Positions 1 through 9,040 of a stretch of DNA of 64,000 nucleotides are shown in pieces. Source of the DNA: G965267185 sp965267185 (GTDB lineage: Bacteria > Pseudomonadota > Alphaproteobacteria > UBA6615); NCBI GenBank assembly GCA_965267185.1, contig OZ253937.1, forward strand, positions 3,844,001 to 3,908,000, in the 5' to 3' direction. Each line of letters begins with the position of its first letter. Within the stretch, counting starts at the first letter, position 1. The translations under genes and the position numbers were made by a program. The notes beneath the pieces were generated by a model that did no database searches, was not told where the DNA came from, and was given only the letters and a program-made list of their open reading frames with translations.

Positions 1-37
1 CAGGGGCACCACGCGCCCTATGACGCTTGAGGGGCCG

Positions 38-616
38 TCAGGCGACTTGGCAAGCGAGCAGAATGGCGTCGCCGTCGCTGTAGTGCAGCGTCGGATGGGG
101 CACGATTGCCCGGCGGTCGATCTCGGTATAACCCAGGCGTAGATAGAGCCGCAGTGCGCTTTCGTTGCGTTCGAAGCAGATCAGGCTAAGCCGCGGCAGC
201 TCGATTTCTTTCGCCCGCTCCCTCGCTGCCGCTAGCAATCGGTTGCCGATACCCCGGCCACGATAGTCCGGGAACACGGCAACGCTCGAGATATACAAAC
301 TGCCAGGGTCTTCCAGCTCGCTGTATGGCCGCAGTACCGGGTCGGTTTCCGGCTCCGCGTCGGGATCTTCTTCCATGGGAAAGCTGTGGAGCATGCCGAC
401 GATGGCACCGTCGATCTCGGCCATCAAGCAGTTCTCGTAGGAAAATGCGATGCCTTCGCGGGCATAACGGCGGGTACCAACGTCAAGCAATGCTTCGCCG
501 GGCTCAGCGAGCTGGCCCCAGATGTATTCGGAGAGACCGTCCGAGGACATGGTGAACAACTCGGCAATTGTCGGGCTGTCCTCCTTCGCGGCGGGCCGCA
601 AGGTCAGTTCTGTCAT
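38..616 (-). CDS. GNAT family N-acetyltransferase
   Basis: Predicted acetyl-CoA-dependent N-acetyltransferase of about 192 residues. The C-terminal half carries the GNAT core: the strand YISSVAVFPDYRGRGIG (RxGxG acetyl-CoA pyrophosphate-binding loop) and the later SLICFERNESALRLYLRLGY segment typical of motif B. The start is placed at the ATG reading MTELTLRP, where the family fold begins and a GGA-type ribosome site lies about 10 bases upstream; an upstream in-frame start would add 25 residues unlike the family. It is transcribed away from the RidA gene, leaving under 100 bp for both promoters. The acceptor substrate is unknown; RimI-like or small-molecule acetylation are equally possible. 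Confidence 0.85.
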   Translation of the reverse strand: MTELTLRPAAKEDSPTIAELFTMSSDGLSEYIWGQLAEPGEALLDVGTRRYAREGIAFSYENCLMAEIDGAIVGMLHSFPMEEDPDAEPETDPVLRPYSELEDPGSLYISSVAVFPDYRGRGIGNRLLAAARERAKEIELPRLSLICFERNESALRLYLRLGYTEIDRRAIVPHPTLHYSDGDAILLACQVA

Positions 617-711
617 CGTGATATTTTTCCGGAGACTGTCAGGGCACTGCTGTTTCAGCCACCATATTGGCGCTACACTGCGGCCCTGCAAGCCTTTCGA
701 GGGAGATTACC

Positions 712-1137
712 ATGGCGAAACAAATCGAACATGTTCACTGGCCCGATGCGCCGGATATGTGGATGCCCTACGCCCCGGCGATCAAGGTGACCGGCGGCAC
801 CACCGTTTATCTGGCGGGCTGCACGGCCACGCCGGTCTATCATAGCCACCCGCACGTGCCGGAGGAGTTCGACGACATTCCGCCCGACATGGAAGGCCAG
901 ACCCGCGTGGTGCTGGAAAACATCAAGAAGGGCCTCGAATCGGTGGGCGCGACCTTCGCCGATATCGTCACCGCCAACCGCTATTGCACCGATCTGTCGG
1001 ACCAGGATTCGCTGAACAAGGTGTGGGCGGAGTATTTCGGCGATAACAAACCGACCACGACGACGGTGCAGGTGGTGCAGTTGGCGACCGATCCGCGCTG
1101 CCTCATTGAAATCGACGCCGTGGCGATCATCGACTGA
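712..1137 (+). CDS. RidA/YjgF/YER057c/UK114 family protein (enamine/imine deaminase-like)
   Basis: About 141 residues, the usual size of the family. The ATG at 712 follows GAGGGAGATTACC, a good ribosome site; an upstream in-frame start is not needed. The C-terminal signature is a variant of the RidA pattern (TTTTVQVVQLATDPRCLIEIDAVA), including the Arg before CLIEID that binds substrate carboxylate in canonical members. RidA proteins hydrolyse the reactive enamines released by PLP dehydratases. The next two genes downstream are PLP enzymes of sulfur amino-acid metabolism, which fits such a protective role (inference). The N-terminal 25 residues are longer than in the minimal family, so a divergent subgroup with another hydrolytic activity is possible. 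Confidence 0.85.
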   Translation: MAKQIEHVHWPDAPDMWMPYAPAIKVTGGTTVYLAGCTATPVYHSHPHVPEEFDDIPPDMEGQTRVVLENIKKGLESVGATFADIVTANRYCTDLSDQDSLNKVWAEYFGDNKPTTTTVQVVQLATDPRCLIEIDAVAIID

Positions 1138-1190
1138 TATAACGCGCCTATTGTGATCGTCATCGAGTTCCTGCGGAGCGTGCCCTTACT

Positions 1191-2351
1191 ATGAGCGACA
1201 AGACCAACCGGCCCCGGTTTGCCACGCGGGCTATTCACGCCGGCCAGCAGCCCGATCCGACGACTGGCGCGATCATGACGCCGATCTACGCCACCTCGAC
1301 CTTCGTTCAAGAGAGCCCAGGCAAGCATAAGGGCTATGAGTATGCGCGCACCCAGAACCCGACGCGCGGCGCCTACGAGGCCTGTGTCGCCGATCTGGAA
1401 AACGGCAATGCCGGTTTCGCTTTCGCCTCGGGCATGGCGGCGATTGGCACCGTGCTCGAACTGCTCGACAGCGGCGACCATGTGGTGTCGATGGACGATC
1501 TTTATGGCGGTACGTTCCGCATATTCGAGAACGTTCGCCGGCGCTCCTCCAATCTCGACTTTAGCTTTGTCGATATGACCGACCCGGAGCGGATCGCCGC
1601 GGCGATCAAGCCCAACACCAAGATGATTTGGGTGGAATCGCCGACCAACCCCTTGCTGCGTATCGTCGATCTGTCGGCCATCGCCGCGATCGCCAAGGAA
1701 CATGGCTTGATATCGGTGTGCGACAACACGTTTGCGTCGCCCTACATCCAGCGCCCGCTCGATCATGGCATCGACGTGGTCGTTCATTCGGCGACCAAAT
1801 ACCTCAACGGCCATTCCGACGTGGTCAATGGCGTGGTGGTGGTCGAGCGTGACGACCTCGCCGAAACCCTCGGCTATCTGCAGAACGCCGTCGGTGCGGT
1901 TGCTGGGCCGTTCGACAGCTTCTTGGCGCTGCGGGCACTCAAGACGCTGCATTTGCGCATGGCGCAGCACTCGAAAAACGCGCAACTGGTTGCGGAATTT
2001 CTCGAAGGCCACCCGGCGGTGGAGCGGGTTTACTATCCCGGCTTGGCGAGCCACCCGCAGCACGAGCTGGCGAGCCGGCAAATGAATGGTTTCGGCGGCA
2101 TGGTGACCGCCATTCTCAACGGCGAGCTGAAAGACAGCGTCGCGTTTCTTGAGCGCTGCCGACTGTTCGCCCTGGCGGAAAGCCTGGGCGGGGTTGAAAG
2201 CTTGATCGAGCATCCAGCGATCATGACCCATGCGTCGATCCCGCCCGAGATACGCGCCGAATTGGGCATCAGCGATAGCTTGGTGCGGTTCTCGGTCGGC
2301 GTTGAGGACTCGCGCGACCTGCTCGCCGAACTCGAATACGCGCTAGGGTGA
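1191..2351 (+). CDS. Trans-sulfuration PLP enzyme (cystathionine gamma-synthase / beta- or gamma-lyase family)
   Basis: 386 residues, the normal length of the Cys/Met-metabolism PLP family. Visible landmarks are YARTQNPTR near residue 51 (phosphate contact from the neighbouring subunit), FASGMAAIG near 78, the DNTFASPY stretch near 178, and the Schiff-base lysine in HSATKYLNGHSD (K203). The C-terminal SLGGVESLIEHPA segment is also typical. Family members make or cleave cystathionine or other thioethers, and sequence alone does not separate metB, metC and gamma-lyase types here. It lies 7 bp upstream of a D-cysteine-desulfhydrase-like gene, most likely in one transcript, suggesting work on cysteine or homocysteine thioethers. 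Confidence 0.9.
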   Translation: MSDKTNRPRFATRAIHAGQQPDPTTGAIMTPIYATSTFVQESPGKHKGYEYARTQNPTRGAYEACVADLENGNAGFAFASGMAAIGTVLELLDSGDHVVSMDDLYGGTFRIFENVRRRSSNLDFSFVDMTDPERIAAAIKPNTKMIWVESPTNPLLRIVDLSAIAAIAKEHGLISVCDNTFASPYIQRPLDHGIDVVVHSATKYLNGHSDVVNGVVVVERDDLAETLGYLQNAVGAVAGPFDSFLALRALKTLHLRMAQHSKNAQLVAEFLEGHPAVERVYYPGLASHPQHELASRQMNGFGGMVTAILNGELKDSVAFLERCRLFALAESLGGVESLIEHPAIMTHASIPPEIRAELGISDSLVRFSVGVEDSRDLLAELEYALG

Positions 2352-2358
2352 GGACGCG

Positions 2359-3399
2359 ATGATGACGCCTCGCGACGTTTCCAGTCTGCTGGAGGCGTTT
2401 CCGTCGACGCCTCTCGGCCATTACCCGACGCCCCTGGAGCCGTTGCCGCGGCTCGGCGATAAGCTCGGCCTGGATCTGTGGGTGAAAAGAGACGACGCCA
2501 CCGGGCTGGCTTTCGGCGGCAACAAGATCCGCCAGCTCGAATTCTATCTGGGCAAAGCGCTCGCGCAGAACGCCGATACCATCCTGATTACCGGCGCTGT
2601 TCAATCCAACTATGTGAGAGCGGCCGCCGCGGCCGCGGCCAAGTTAGGTCTGCGGTGCCATGTGCAGTTGGAAGACCGCGTGCCGCTCTACGACGACAGT
2701 TACGTCAACAGCGGCAACGTGTTGGTCGACAAGCTTCTCGGCGCGACGGTCCACACCTATCCCGAAGGCGAAGATGAAGAAGGCGCCGACGCTCAGCTCT
2801 ACGAGATTGCCGAGGAAGACCGGCGCAACGGCTTCAATCCCTATGTCATTCCCCTTGGCCCGGGAAACCCGCCGATCGGTGCGCTGGGCTACGTGAAAGG
2901 GGCTCTGGAACTCTTCGAGCAATTGGACGGACCGGACGATGCCGATGCGTTTGTCGTGCCGTCGGGCAGCGGCATGACCCACGGCGGATTTCTCGTCGGG
3001 CTGCGCGCGCTGGGGGTAAGCGCGCCGGTGTTCGGAATCTGTGTCCGCCGTGCCGCCGACGTGCAAGCCGAGCGTATCGCCAACAACTGCAAAAATATCG
3101 AAAAGCTGTTGGGAATCGATGCGGTCGTATCCGGTGACGATGTCCGCACCATGGATGCGGTGCTGTCGCCGGGCTATGGCCGGTTAAACGATGCGACCTA
3201 CGAGGCGGTATTGCTGGCGGCTCGCACCGAAGGGCTGCTGCTGGACACCGTTTATGCTGGCCGGGCGCTCGCCGGGCTGGTTCATTTGGCGAAGGAAGGC
3301 GCGATCTCACCCGAATCGAAGGTGGTTTTCCTGCACACCGGCGGCACGCCGGCGCTGTTCGGCTACAGCGAAGTGCTCAACGAACGGCTAGTGACTTAG
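2359..3399 (+). CDS. D-cysteine desulfhydrase / ACC deaminase family PLP enzyme
   Basis: 346 residues of the tryptophan-synthase-beta fold, ACC-deaminase/D-cysteine-desulfhydrase subgroup. The PLP lysine is in FGGNKIRQLE (K56), followed by the substrate loop GAVQSNYVRAAAAAAAKLG (S83/N84) and a phosphate-binding SGSGMTHGG loop near residue 198. D-cysteine desulfhydrase releases H2S, ammonia and pyruvate, while ACC deaminase opens a cyclopropane ring; residue patterns read by eye do not settle which. The gene follows the trans-sulfuration enzyme by 7 bp. Its last 12 bases overlap the 3' end of the convergent aapP gene, so the two transcripts run into each other with no dedicated terminator visible. 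Confidence 0.87.
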   Translation: MMTPRDVSSLLEAFPSTPLGHYPTPLEPLPRLGDKLGLDLWVKRDDATGLAFGGNKIRQLEFYLGKALAQNADTILITGAVQSNYVRAAAAAAAKLGLRCHVQLEDRVPLYDDSYVNSGNVLVDKLLGATVHTYPEGEDEEGADAQLYEIAEEDRRNGFNPYVIPLGPGNPPIGALGYVKGALELFEQLDGPDDADAFVVPSGSGMTHGGFLVGLRALGVSAPVFGICVRRAADVQAERIANNCKNIEKLLGIDAVVSGDDVRTMDAVLSPGYGRLNDATYEAVLLAARTEGLLLDTVYAGRALAGLVHLAKEGAISPESKVVFLHTGGTPALFGYSEVLNERLVT

Positions 3400-4161
3400 A
3401 ATCTGGCTCAAGAACAGCTTGGTGCGGTCGGATTGCGGGCTGTTGAAGAACGCATCCGGCGTGTTCTGCTCAACGATCTGACCCTCATCCATGAAAATCA
3501 CCCGGTCGGCGACCTGGGAGGCGAAGCCCATCTCGTGGGTGACCACTAGCATGGTCATACCCGATTCCGCCAAATCGACCATCACGTCGAGCACTTCCTT
3601 GATCATCTCGGGATCGAGCGCCGAAGTCGGCTCGTCGAACAGCATGATGTTGGGGCGCATACACAGCGAGCGGGCGATGGCCACGCGCTGCTGCTGTCCG
3701 CCCGATAGCTGACCCGGATACTTGCCCGCCTGCTCGGGGATTTTGACCCGCTCGAGCAGTTCCATGGCGATCGCCTCGGCTTCCGCTTTCGGCGTTTTGC
3801 GCACCCAAATTGGCGACAGCGTGCAGTTCTCCAACACGGTCAGGTGTGGGAACAGGTTGAACGACTGGAACACCATGCCGACTTCGCGGCGGATCGCATC
3901 GATGTTCTTCAGGTCATGGGTCAGCTCGGTGCCATCGACGACGATCTGGCCTTCCTGATGCTCCTCGAGCCGGTTGATGCAACGGATCAGGGTGGATTTG
4001 CCGCTACCCGAGGGGCCGCAAATGACGATGCGCTCGCGTTGCGCCACCGTCAGGTTGATGTCGCGCAACACATGGAATGGGCCGAACCACTTGTTCAAGC
4101 CGTTGATTTCGATAATCGGAGCGCCGGTTCCGCTGCTCGGATTTGTTTCCGCAATCGACAT
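3388..4161 (-). CDS. aapP: General L-amino acid ABC transporter, ATP-binding subunit AapP
   Basis: 257-residue ABC ATPase that powers import by the AapQM permease pair. It shows Walker A GPSGSGKST, the Q-loop VFQSFNLFPHLTV, the ABC signature LSGGQQQRVAIARSL, Walker B ILMFDEPTSALDPE-type sequence and the switch histidine in VVTHEMGF. It is the last gene of a minus-strand operon aapJ-aapQ-aapM-aapP, starting 11 bp after aapM. Gene order and the large size of the two permeases match the broad-range Aap/Bzt family of alphaproteobacteria rather than a simple glutamine or histidine system. Confidence 0.93.
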   Translation of the reverse strand: MSIAETNPSSGTGAPIIEINGLNKWFGPFHVLRDINLTVAQRERIVICGPSGSGKSTLIRCINRLEEHQEGQIVVDGTELTHDLKNIDAIRREVGMVFQSFNLFPHLTVLENCTLSPIWVRKTPKAEAEAIAMELLERVKIPEQAGKYPGQLSGGQQQRVAIARSLCMRPNIMLFDEPTSALDPEMIKEVLDVMVDLAESGMTMLVVTHEMGFASQVADRVIFMDEGQIVEQNTPDAFFNSPQSDRTKLFLSQILSH

Positions 4162-4172
4162 GACCGCCTCGC

Positions 4173-5282
4173 CTAACGTTTTGTCGTATCGAGCTTACGC
4201 TCGAGATGGATGGAATACCGTGACATGGAGAAACACACGGCAAAGAAGAACAATGACACGACCACATAGGTCTCCGACGACAAGCCGAGCCAATCGGGGT
4301 TCGAGACCATGGCATTGGCGATGCCGAGGATATCGAACAGGCCAATGATGATGACCAGGGTGGTGTCTTTGAACAGACCGATGAAAGTGTTGACGATGCC
4401 GGGGATCGATATTTTCAGCGCTTGCGGCAAGATGATCAGACGCATCATTTGCCAGTAGCCCAGCCCCATCGCTTGCGCTGCTTCGTACTGTCCCTTGGGA
4501 ATCGCCTGCAAGCCGCCGCGGATGACCTCGGCCATATAAGCCGACGCAAACGCCGTCACCATAACGATCACCCGGATGACCGCGTTGAGCGAGAAGTCGG
4601 GCGGCAGGAAGATCGGCAGAATGATGTTGGAGACGAAAAGCAGCGTGATCAGAGGCACGCCGCGCACCGCTTCGATAAAGGCGATCGACAATATGCGAAT
4701 AATCGGCAAGCGCGATTGCCGACCCAACGCCAGAACGATACCGAACGGCAGCGACAGGACGATACCGGCTAGGCCCACCGTGAGGTTCAGTGTGAAGCCG
4801 CCCAGCTTGTCGGTGCCCACGACGGTAAGGCCGAGGCCACCGGCCAGCAGGATAGCGGCGATGATCGGGTAGACCACCGAGAACCAGCGCAGATAGCGCG
4901 CGCCGGGCACGTTGTCGAACAACCAGGGCGCCAACGCGGGGAACAGCAGCACAAACGCGAGGTTTACCCGCCAAATCTCTTCCGACGGATAGAAGCCGTA
5001 GAGGAATTGCTGGATGCGTTGGTCGAGCCAGGCCCAGCAGGCACCGTCGGTGGTGCAGGCGAACCGGTCGGTGCCGGAAACGTGCGCGCTAAGGAAAGCC
5101 CAATCGACGAACGAGGTTATGATCTGCCAAACGATGTAAAGAACGATCAGCGTGACGATGCTGTTGAACCAGCTGGAAAACAGGTTGGTCCGCAGCCAGC
5201 CGACGACGCCCACGGTTGTCGCCGGCGCGGGCTGCTGCGGCAAGAGATCGGCTTGCTGACGGTGGAAGGCTTGGTCGCTCAT
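4173..5282 (-). CDS. aapM: General L-amino acid ABC transporter, permease AapM
   Basis: 369-residue inner-membrane permease. The N-terminal third holds a segment around LFSSWFNSIVTLIVLYIVWQ and a periplasmic stretch with two cysteines (FACTTDGACWAW), the latter typical of AapM/BztC. The C-terminal half is the conserved HisM-type permease domain with the EAA loop EAAQAMGLGYWQMMRLIILPQALKI that docks on AapP. It overlaps aapQ by 4 bp (ATGA type), indicating translational coupling, and it heterodimerises with AapQ in the known family. Confidence 0.93.
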   Translation of the reverse strand: MSDQAFHRQQADLLPQQPAPATTVGVVGWLRTNLFSSWFNSIVTLIVLYIVWQIITSFVDWAFLSAHVSGTDRFACTTDGACWAWLDQRIQQFLYGFYPSEEIWRVNLAFVLLFPALAPWLFDNVPGARYLRWFSVVYPIIAAILLAGGLGLTVVGTDKLGGFTLNLTVGLAGIVLSLPFGIVLALGRQSRLPIIRILSIAFIEAVRGVPLITLLFVSNIILPIFLPPDFSLNAVIRVIVMVTAFASAYMAEVIRGGLQAIPKGQYEAAQAMGLGYWQMMRLIILPQALKISIPGIVNTFIGLFKDTTLVIIIGLFDILGIANAMVSNPDWLGLSSETYVVVSLFFFAVCFSMSRYSIHLERKLDTTKR

Positions 5283-6469
5283 CGTTCCACCAACGCGATC
5301 TTTTTATTGTACCAGTTCATATAGGCCGAGGTGAGCAAGCTCAGGCTCAGATAGACCGCCATCCAGATGCCGACGACCTCGAGGGCCTGGCCGCTCTGGT
5401 TCAGGATGGTGCCGCCGATCGATACCAGGTCCTGATAGCCGATGGCGATGGCCAGCGACGAATTCTTGGTCAGGTTGAGATATTGGCTGGTCAGCGGCGG
5501 AATGATCACGCGCAGCGCTTGCGGCAGGATGATCATCCGCATCGTTTGATTGGGGCGCAGGCCCAAGGCGAACGCGGCTTCACTCTGTCCCTTGCTGACC
5601 GACTGAATGCCGGACCGCACAATCTCGGAGATGAACGCGCCGGTGTAGGTCGAGAGCGCAAACCATAGCGCGATCAATTCCGGCGTAACGTTGAAGCCGC
5701 CGCGGAAGTTGAACCGCGTGCGCTCGGGCACGTCCCAGGATAGCGGCTGGCCGAGGATGAGATGGACGATGACGGGTAGGCCAATGATCAAGCCCAAGCC
5801 GACCCAAAACATGGGAAAAGTCTGGCCGGTTTCGTCTTGCCGCTTCTTAGCCCATTTAGCGATGAAGAAGGTCGCGATAATTCCGACGATGAACGCCGCG
5901 AACACCCACCCGAACCCCGACTCCAGGATTGGTGACGGCATTCTGAGGCCGCGGTTGTTGAGGAAGAAAGAGCCGCCGATGGAAATGCTGTCCCGCACTT
6001 TCGGCAGTTCGGTGAGGATCGCCCACCAGAAGATAATCTGCAGCAGGACCGGCACATTGCGGGTGAATTCGACATAGGTCGTCACCAGCCGGCTCAAGAT
6101 CCAGTTGGGCGATAAGCGCATCACCCCAGCCGCGAAGCCAATAAGGGTCGCCGCGATGATGCCCAGCGCGGACACCAAAATAGTGTTTAGCAGGCCGACG
6201 ATCAGCGCGCGGCCGAAGGTCGACTGCGAGGTGTATTCGATCAGCCGCTGGTTGATATCGAAGAAGGCCGGCTCGGACAAAAAGCCGTAACCTGATGCTA
6301 GGCCGGCGTTTTGCAGATTGGTCAGCGTGTTCGAAACGATGAACGCGATAAACGCGGCCAGGCCGAGAACGACCAGGAGCTGGAAAATAATGCCGCGCGA
6401 GCGTTCGTCCGTCCACAAACGCCGAACTTCGATCCCGCCGCTATCGCCGGTTACGGTTGTGATCGCCAC
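5279..6469 (-). CDS. aapQ: General L-amino acid ABC transporter, permease AapQ
   Basis: 396-residue permease, the other half of the Aap membrane channel. A first membrane segment lies near residues 30-48, and a long insertion precedes the C-terminal permease domain, as usual for AapQ/BztB. The EAA loop reads EAAFALGLRPNQTMRMIILPQALRV. It is the second gene of the operon, separated from aapJ by about 80 bp that contain a stable stem-loop, and overlaps aapM by 4 bp. Assignment rests on length, gene order and family-typical sequence. Confidence 0.93.
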   Translation of the reverse strand: MAITTVTGDSGGIEVRRLWTDERSRGIIFQLLVVLGLAAFIAFIVSNTLTNLQNAGLASGYGFLSEPAFFDINQRLIEYTSQSTFGRALIVGLLNTILVSALGIIAATLIGFAAGVMRLSPNWILSRLVTTYVEFTRNVPVLLQIIFWWAILTELPKVRDSISIGGSFFLNNRGLRMPSPILESGFGWVFAAFIVGIIATFFIAKWAKKRQDETGQTFPMFWVGLGLIIGLPVIVHLILGQPLSWDVPERTRFNFRGGFNVTPELIALWFALSTYTGAFISEIVRSGIQSVSKGQSEAAFALGLRPNQTMRMIILPQALRVIIPPLTSQYLNLTKNSSLAIAIGYQDLVSIGGTILNQSGQALEVVGIWMAVYLSLSLLTSAYMNWYNKKIALVER

Positions 6470-6510
6470 GACTAACTATCTCTAGGCAATGTTTGGCACA
6501 CAAAGGAAAT

Positions 6511-6535
6511 GGCCCGCCTCCAACGGAGGCGGACC
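6511..6535 (-). terminator. Intercistronic stem-loop between aapJ and aapQ
   Basis: CCGCCTCC pairs with GGAGGCGG across a 3-base loop, and on the minus strand the stem can grow to 11 pairs with one G-U. It is followed by a mildly U-rich stretch, not a full U-run. Position directly after the binding-protein gene is classic for a partial terminator or 3'-end protector that gives the binding protein more transcript than the permeases. Role is inferred from position. Confidence 0.6.
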
Positions 6536-6551
6536 ATCTTTCCTATTGCAA

Positions 6552-7583
6552 CTAACGCATCGGCGGGGCGTAGAGGATGCCACCATCCTTGTAGAGCGCG
6601 TTTTGGCCGCGCGCGAGACCGAGCGCGGTGTTCTGGCCGAGATAACGCTCGAAGATTTCAGCGTAGTTACCTTCAGCCTTGATCGTGGCGACCGCCCAAT
6701 CCTTCGATAGGCCAAGTTTTTCGCCTAAGCTTCCTTCGGAGCCCAGCATCCGGTTGATCTCCGGATTGTTGGTACCCTTAGCCATTTCCTCGACATTGCC
6801 CTGGGTGACGCCGAGCTCTTCGGCATTGATCAGCACGTTGAGGGTCCAGCGCGCCACGTCGGCCCACTGGTCGTCGCCCTGGCGGACCAGCGGTCCGAGG
6901 GGCTCTTTCGAAACGATTTCCGGAAACACCATGTGATTGGAGGCGTCCGGGAAGGTCGATTTGGTTGCCGCGAGGCCCGAAGCGTCCGTGGTGTAGACGT
7001 CACAACGTTCGGCTTCATAAGCCTTGCGCGCTTCTTCGTTGGTCTCGATCGGTACCGGCTCGTAGCTGATGTTGTTGACCCGGAAGAAGTCGGCCAGGTT
7101 CAGTTCCGTCGTCGTACCGGTCTGGATGCAAACTGACGCACCATCGAGCTCTTTGGCGCTTTTTGCGCCAAGCGCGGTGCGGCCAATGAATCCCTGGCCG
7201 TCATAGTAGCTGACACCGATGAAGGTGAAGCCTAGGTCGACATCGCGCGAGAAGGTCCAGGTGGTATTGCGCGACAGCACGTCGATTTCGCCGGATGCTA
7301 GGGCCGGGAAGCGGTTCTTACCGGTCAGGTTTACATATTTGACCTTGTCCGGATCGCCGAACACAGCGCCGGCAAGGGCCCGGCAGTAAGCGACGTCGAA
7401 GCCGGTCCAGTTGCCATTATCGTCGGTGAAGGCAAATCCCGGCAGACCGGTGTTGATGCCGCACTTCAACTCGCCCGACGCACGCACGTCATCCAATGTG
7501 GCGGCGTGAGCGCCTGTGGTGGCGCCGGCAACCCACATGGCTGCCGCCATGACGGCAGCGCTCGTGATCGCTGTAAACTTCAT
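6552..7583 (-). CDS. aapJ: General L-amino acid ABC transporter, periplasmic binding protein AapJ
   Basis: 343 residues. The start chosen is the ATG reading MKFTAITSAAVMAAAMW, preceded by AGGGAGTTTATT, giving a signal peptide ending near ATTGAHAA; upstream in-frame codons would spoil the signal. The mature protein begins TLDDVRASGELKCGINTGLPGFAF, typical of AapJ/BztA. It captures a range of L-amino acids for AapQMP. It is the promoter-proximal gene of the operon; an upstream inverted repeat at 7684-7697 could be regulatory. Confidence 0.94.
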   Translation of the reverse strand: MKFTAITSAAVMAAAMWVAGATTGAHAATLDDVRASGELKCGINTGLPGFAFTDDNGNWTGFDVAYCRALAGAVFGDPDKVKYVNLTGKNRFPALASGEIDVLSRNTTWTFSRDVDLGFTFIGVSYYDGQGFIGRTALGAKSAKELDGASVCIQTGTTTELNLADFFRVNNISYEPVPIETNEEARKAYEAERCDVYTTDASGLAATKSTFPDASNHMVFPEIVSKEPLGPLVRQGDDQWADVARWTLNVLINAEELGVTQGNVEEMAKGTNNPEINRMLGSEGSLGEKLGLSKDWAVATIKAEGNYAEIFERYLGQNTALGLARGQNALYKDGGILYAPPMR

Positions 7584-7683
7584 AATAAACTCCCTGATTT
7601 GTTGATCGCGTGCGCCGTTGATGGCGTCCACGTTGTTTTTATTACACGAGGTAATATTGCACCCGAAAAGCCTCGCCAGACAA

Positions 7684-7697
7684 CAGACTTTAGTCTG
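7684..7697. promoter_or_regulatory. Inverted repeat upstream of aapJ
   Basis: CAGACT-TT-AGTCTG is a perfect 6-bp inverted repeat about 100 bp upstream of the aapJ start, in the only sizeable leader of the operon. It may be an operator or a short terminator for the preceding minus-strand gene that ends at 7766; there is no U-run in either direction, so an operator is slightly favoured. Confidence 0.35.
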
Positions 7698-7765
7698 ATA
7701 GCGAATTCGTGTTTCCCGCAGAGCGATTCAGATCGCTGCGATCGGTTGCGTTGCTTGCCGAGGTG

Positions 7766-8758
7766 CTAGTTGACGTTGGGCTTTTTCAGATAGTCGCTGC
7801 GCGCGCCGCTCTCGACGGTGAGCGACAAGGTGCGGCCGTCGCGCTGAAGCGTCAGCGGCACCGGCGCCCCGGCGCTGCCAAGCGCCCAAATCTTGCGAAA
7901 CATCGTCGACAGGCCCGAAACCGGCTCACCGGCGATGCCAACGACCAAATCGCCGAGTTCGACACCGGCGCGCATGGCGGGGCCTTGGTTGGCTAACCCG
8001 GCGACGACCAACCGGTCATCGGCCTCTGCTGTCGTCATGCCCAGCCACGGCCGTACCGGCCTGTTGGCGCGGCCCATCTCGAGCAAATCGTCGTAGATCG
8101 GTTTCAGGATGTCGATCGGCACGATCATGTTGCCGTCGATTTGCTCCTCGCCGGGAATTGCTTGTTGGATATAGAGCGAACCGATGCCGATGAGCTGTCC
8201 GGTGCGGTTGAATACGCCCGCGCCGCTCCATTTCGAATGGGCGGGGATGGTGAATATGGCGTCGTCGAGCACGTACTCCCACGACCCGGCGAACTCGCGT
8301 ACCGACACCACCTGTGCGTTGACGGCTTCTTCGGCGCCGCCCTGACCGGCAACGATGACCGGTTCGCCGACATTGACGGTAAAGGATTCGCCGATGTCGG
8401 CTGCCGGCAAGCCGAGTTGGCCCAGCGCCTGTACAAGACCGAACCCGGTCTCCTGGTCGAAGGCCACCACATGGGCGGGCAGCGCTACGTTGTTGTTGCC
8501 GATCAGCCAGATTTCCTCGGCTTCCGTCACCAGATAGCCGATCGTCAGCACCCGGCCGCTATTATCGATGACCACGCCCTGCCCTTCGCGCTCGGTGCCG
8601 AGAATCGGCGCCGTGAACGCGTCTTCGGGAATCGTCGCGCGCAGCGATACCACCGACGACAGGACGGACTCGAGATCGAAGGACACATCGTCGCGCTGGG
8701 GATGGCTGCCCAGGCGCATGCTCCAAAACTGTGGGTTCGATGGGTCGCTCACGCGCAA
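7766..8758 (-). CDS. HtrA/DegP-like protein with PDZ domain, catalytic triad degenerate
   Basis: 330 residues. Residues about 55-195 follow the trypsin-like HtrA fold (GQGVVIDNSGRVLTIGYLV; HVVAFDQETGFGLVQ; HSKWSGAGVFNRTGQLIGI) and about 235-320 form a PDZ domain (PWLGMTT...GPAMRAGVELGDLVVGIAGEPV). Where active HtrA proteins have histidine (TNxHVV) this one has Tyr75, and where they have aspartate (TDLAVL) it has Gly105; the serine-like position S178 remains in an altered KWSGAG context. No signal peptide or membrane anchor is visible at the N terminus. It is therefore probably a non-proteolytic, cytoplasmic PDZ scaffold or sensor. It stands alone between aapJ and the hydroxylase genes; function is unknown. 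Confidence 0.75.
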   Translation of the reverse strand: MRVSDPSNPQFWSMRLGSHPQRDDVSFDLESVLSSVVSLRATIPEDAFTAPILGTEREGQGVVIDNSGRVLTIGYLVTEAEEIWLIGNNNVALPAHVVAFDQETGFGLVQALGQLGLPAADIGESFTVNVGEPVIVAGQGGAEEAVNAQVVSVREFAGSWEYVLDDAIFTIPAHSKWSGAGVFNRTGQLIGIGSLYIQQAIPGEEQIDGNMIVPIDILKPIYDDLLEMGRANRPVRPWLGMTTAEADDRLVVAGLANQGPAMRAGVELGDLVVGIAGEPVSGLSTMFRKIWALGSAGAPVPLTLQRDGRTLSLTVESGARSDYLKKPNVN

Positions 8759-9040
8759 TTCCCCTGCGTGTTGATACTATTCATGCTGACGATTCGACGA
8801 ATTCGAGGTGATTATAGCACGCCTTGTTGAATAGCGCGCCGTTGCGGTTTGCGTCGCGGTGAATTGATGTCGGGGCGAAACCTGCACAGCGGTTCGAGGT
8901 TGTGCTTGATCGCCAATGAAAACGGTTGGTAAGCTAATTCCCGTGATTTACGCCGATAAGTAGATCGAAAAATGCGCCTCTAAGCGCGGAGAGAAAAACC
9001 AGAAGAATAAAAACCAAAACACTGCTGGGGAGGAGCGCCC

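Noticed and set aside
981..2231. 416-codon frame antisense to the RidA and trans-sulfuration genes
   Set aside because: The opposite strand holds a clear PLP enzyme with all motifs; the antisense product has no recognisable domain.
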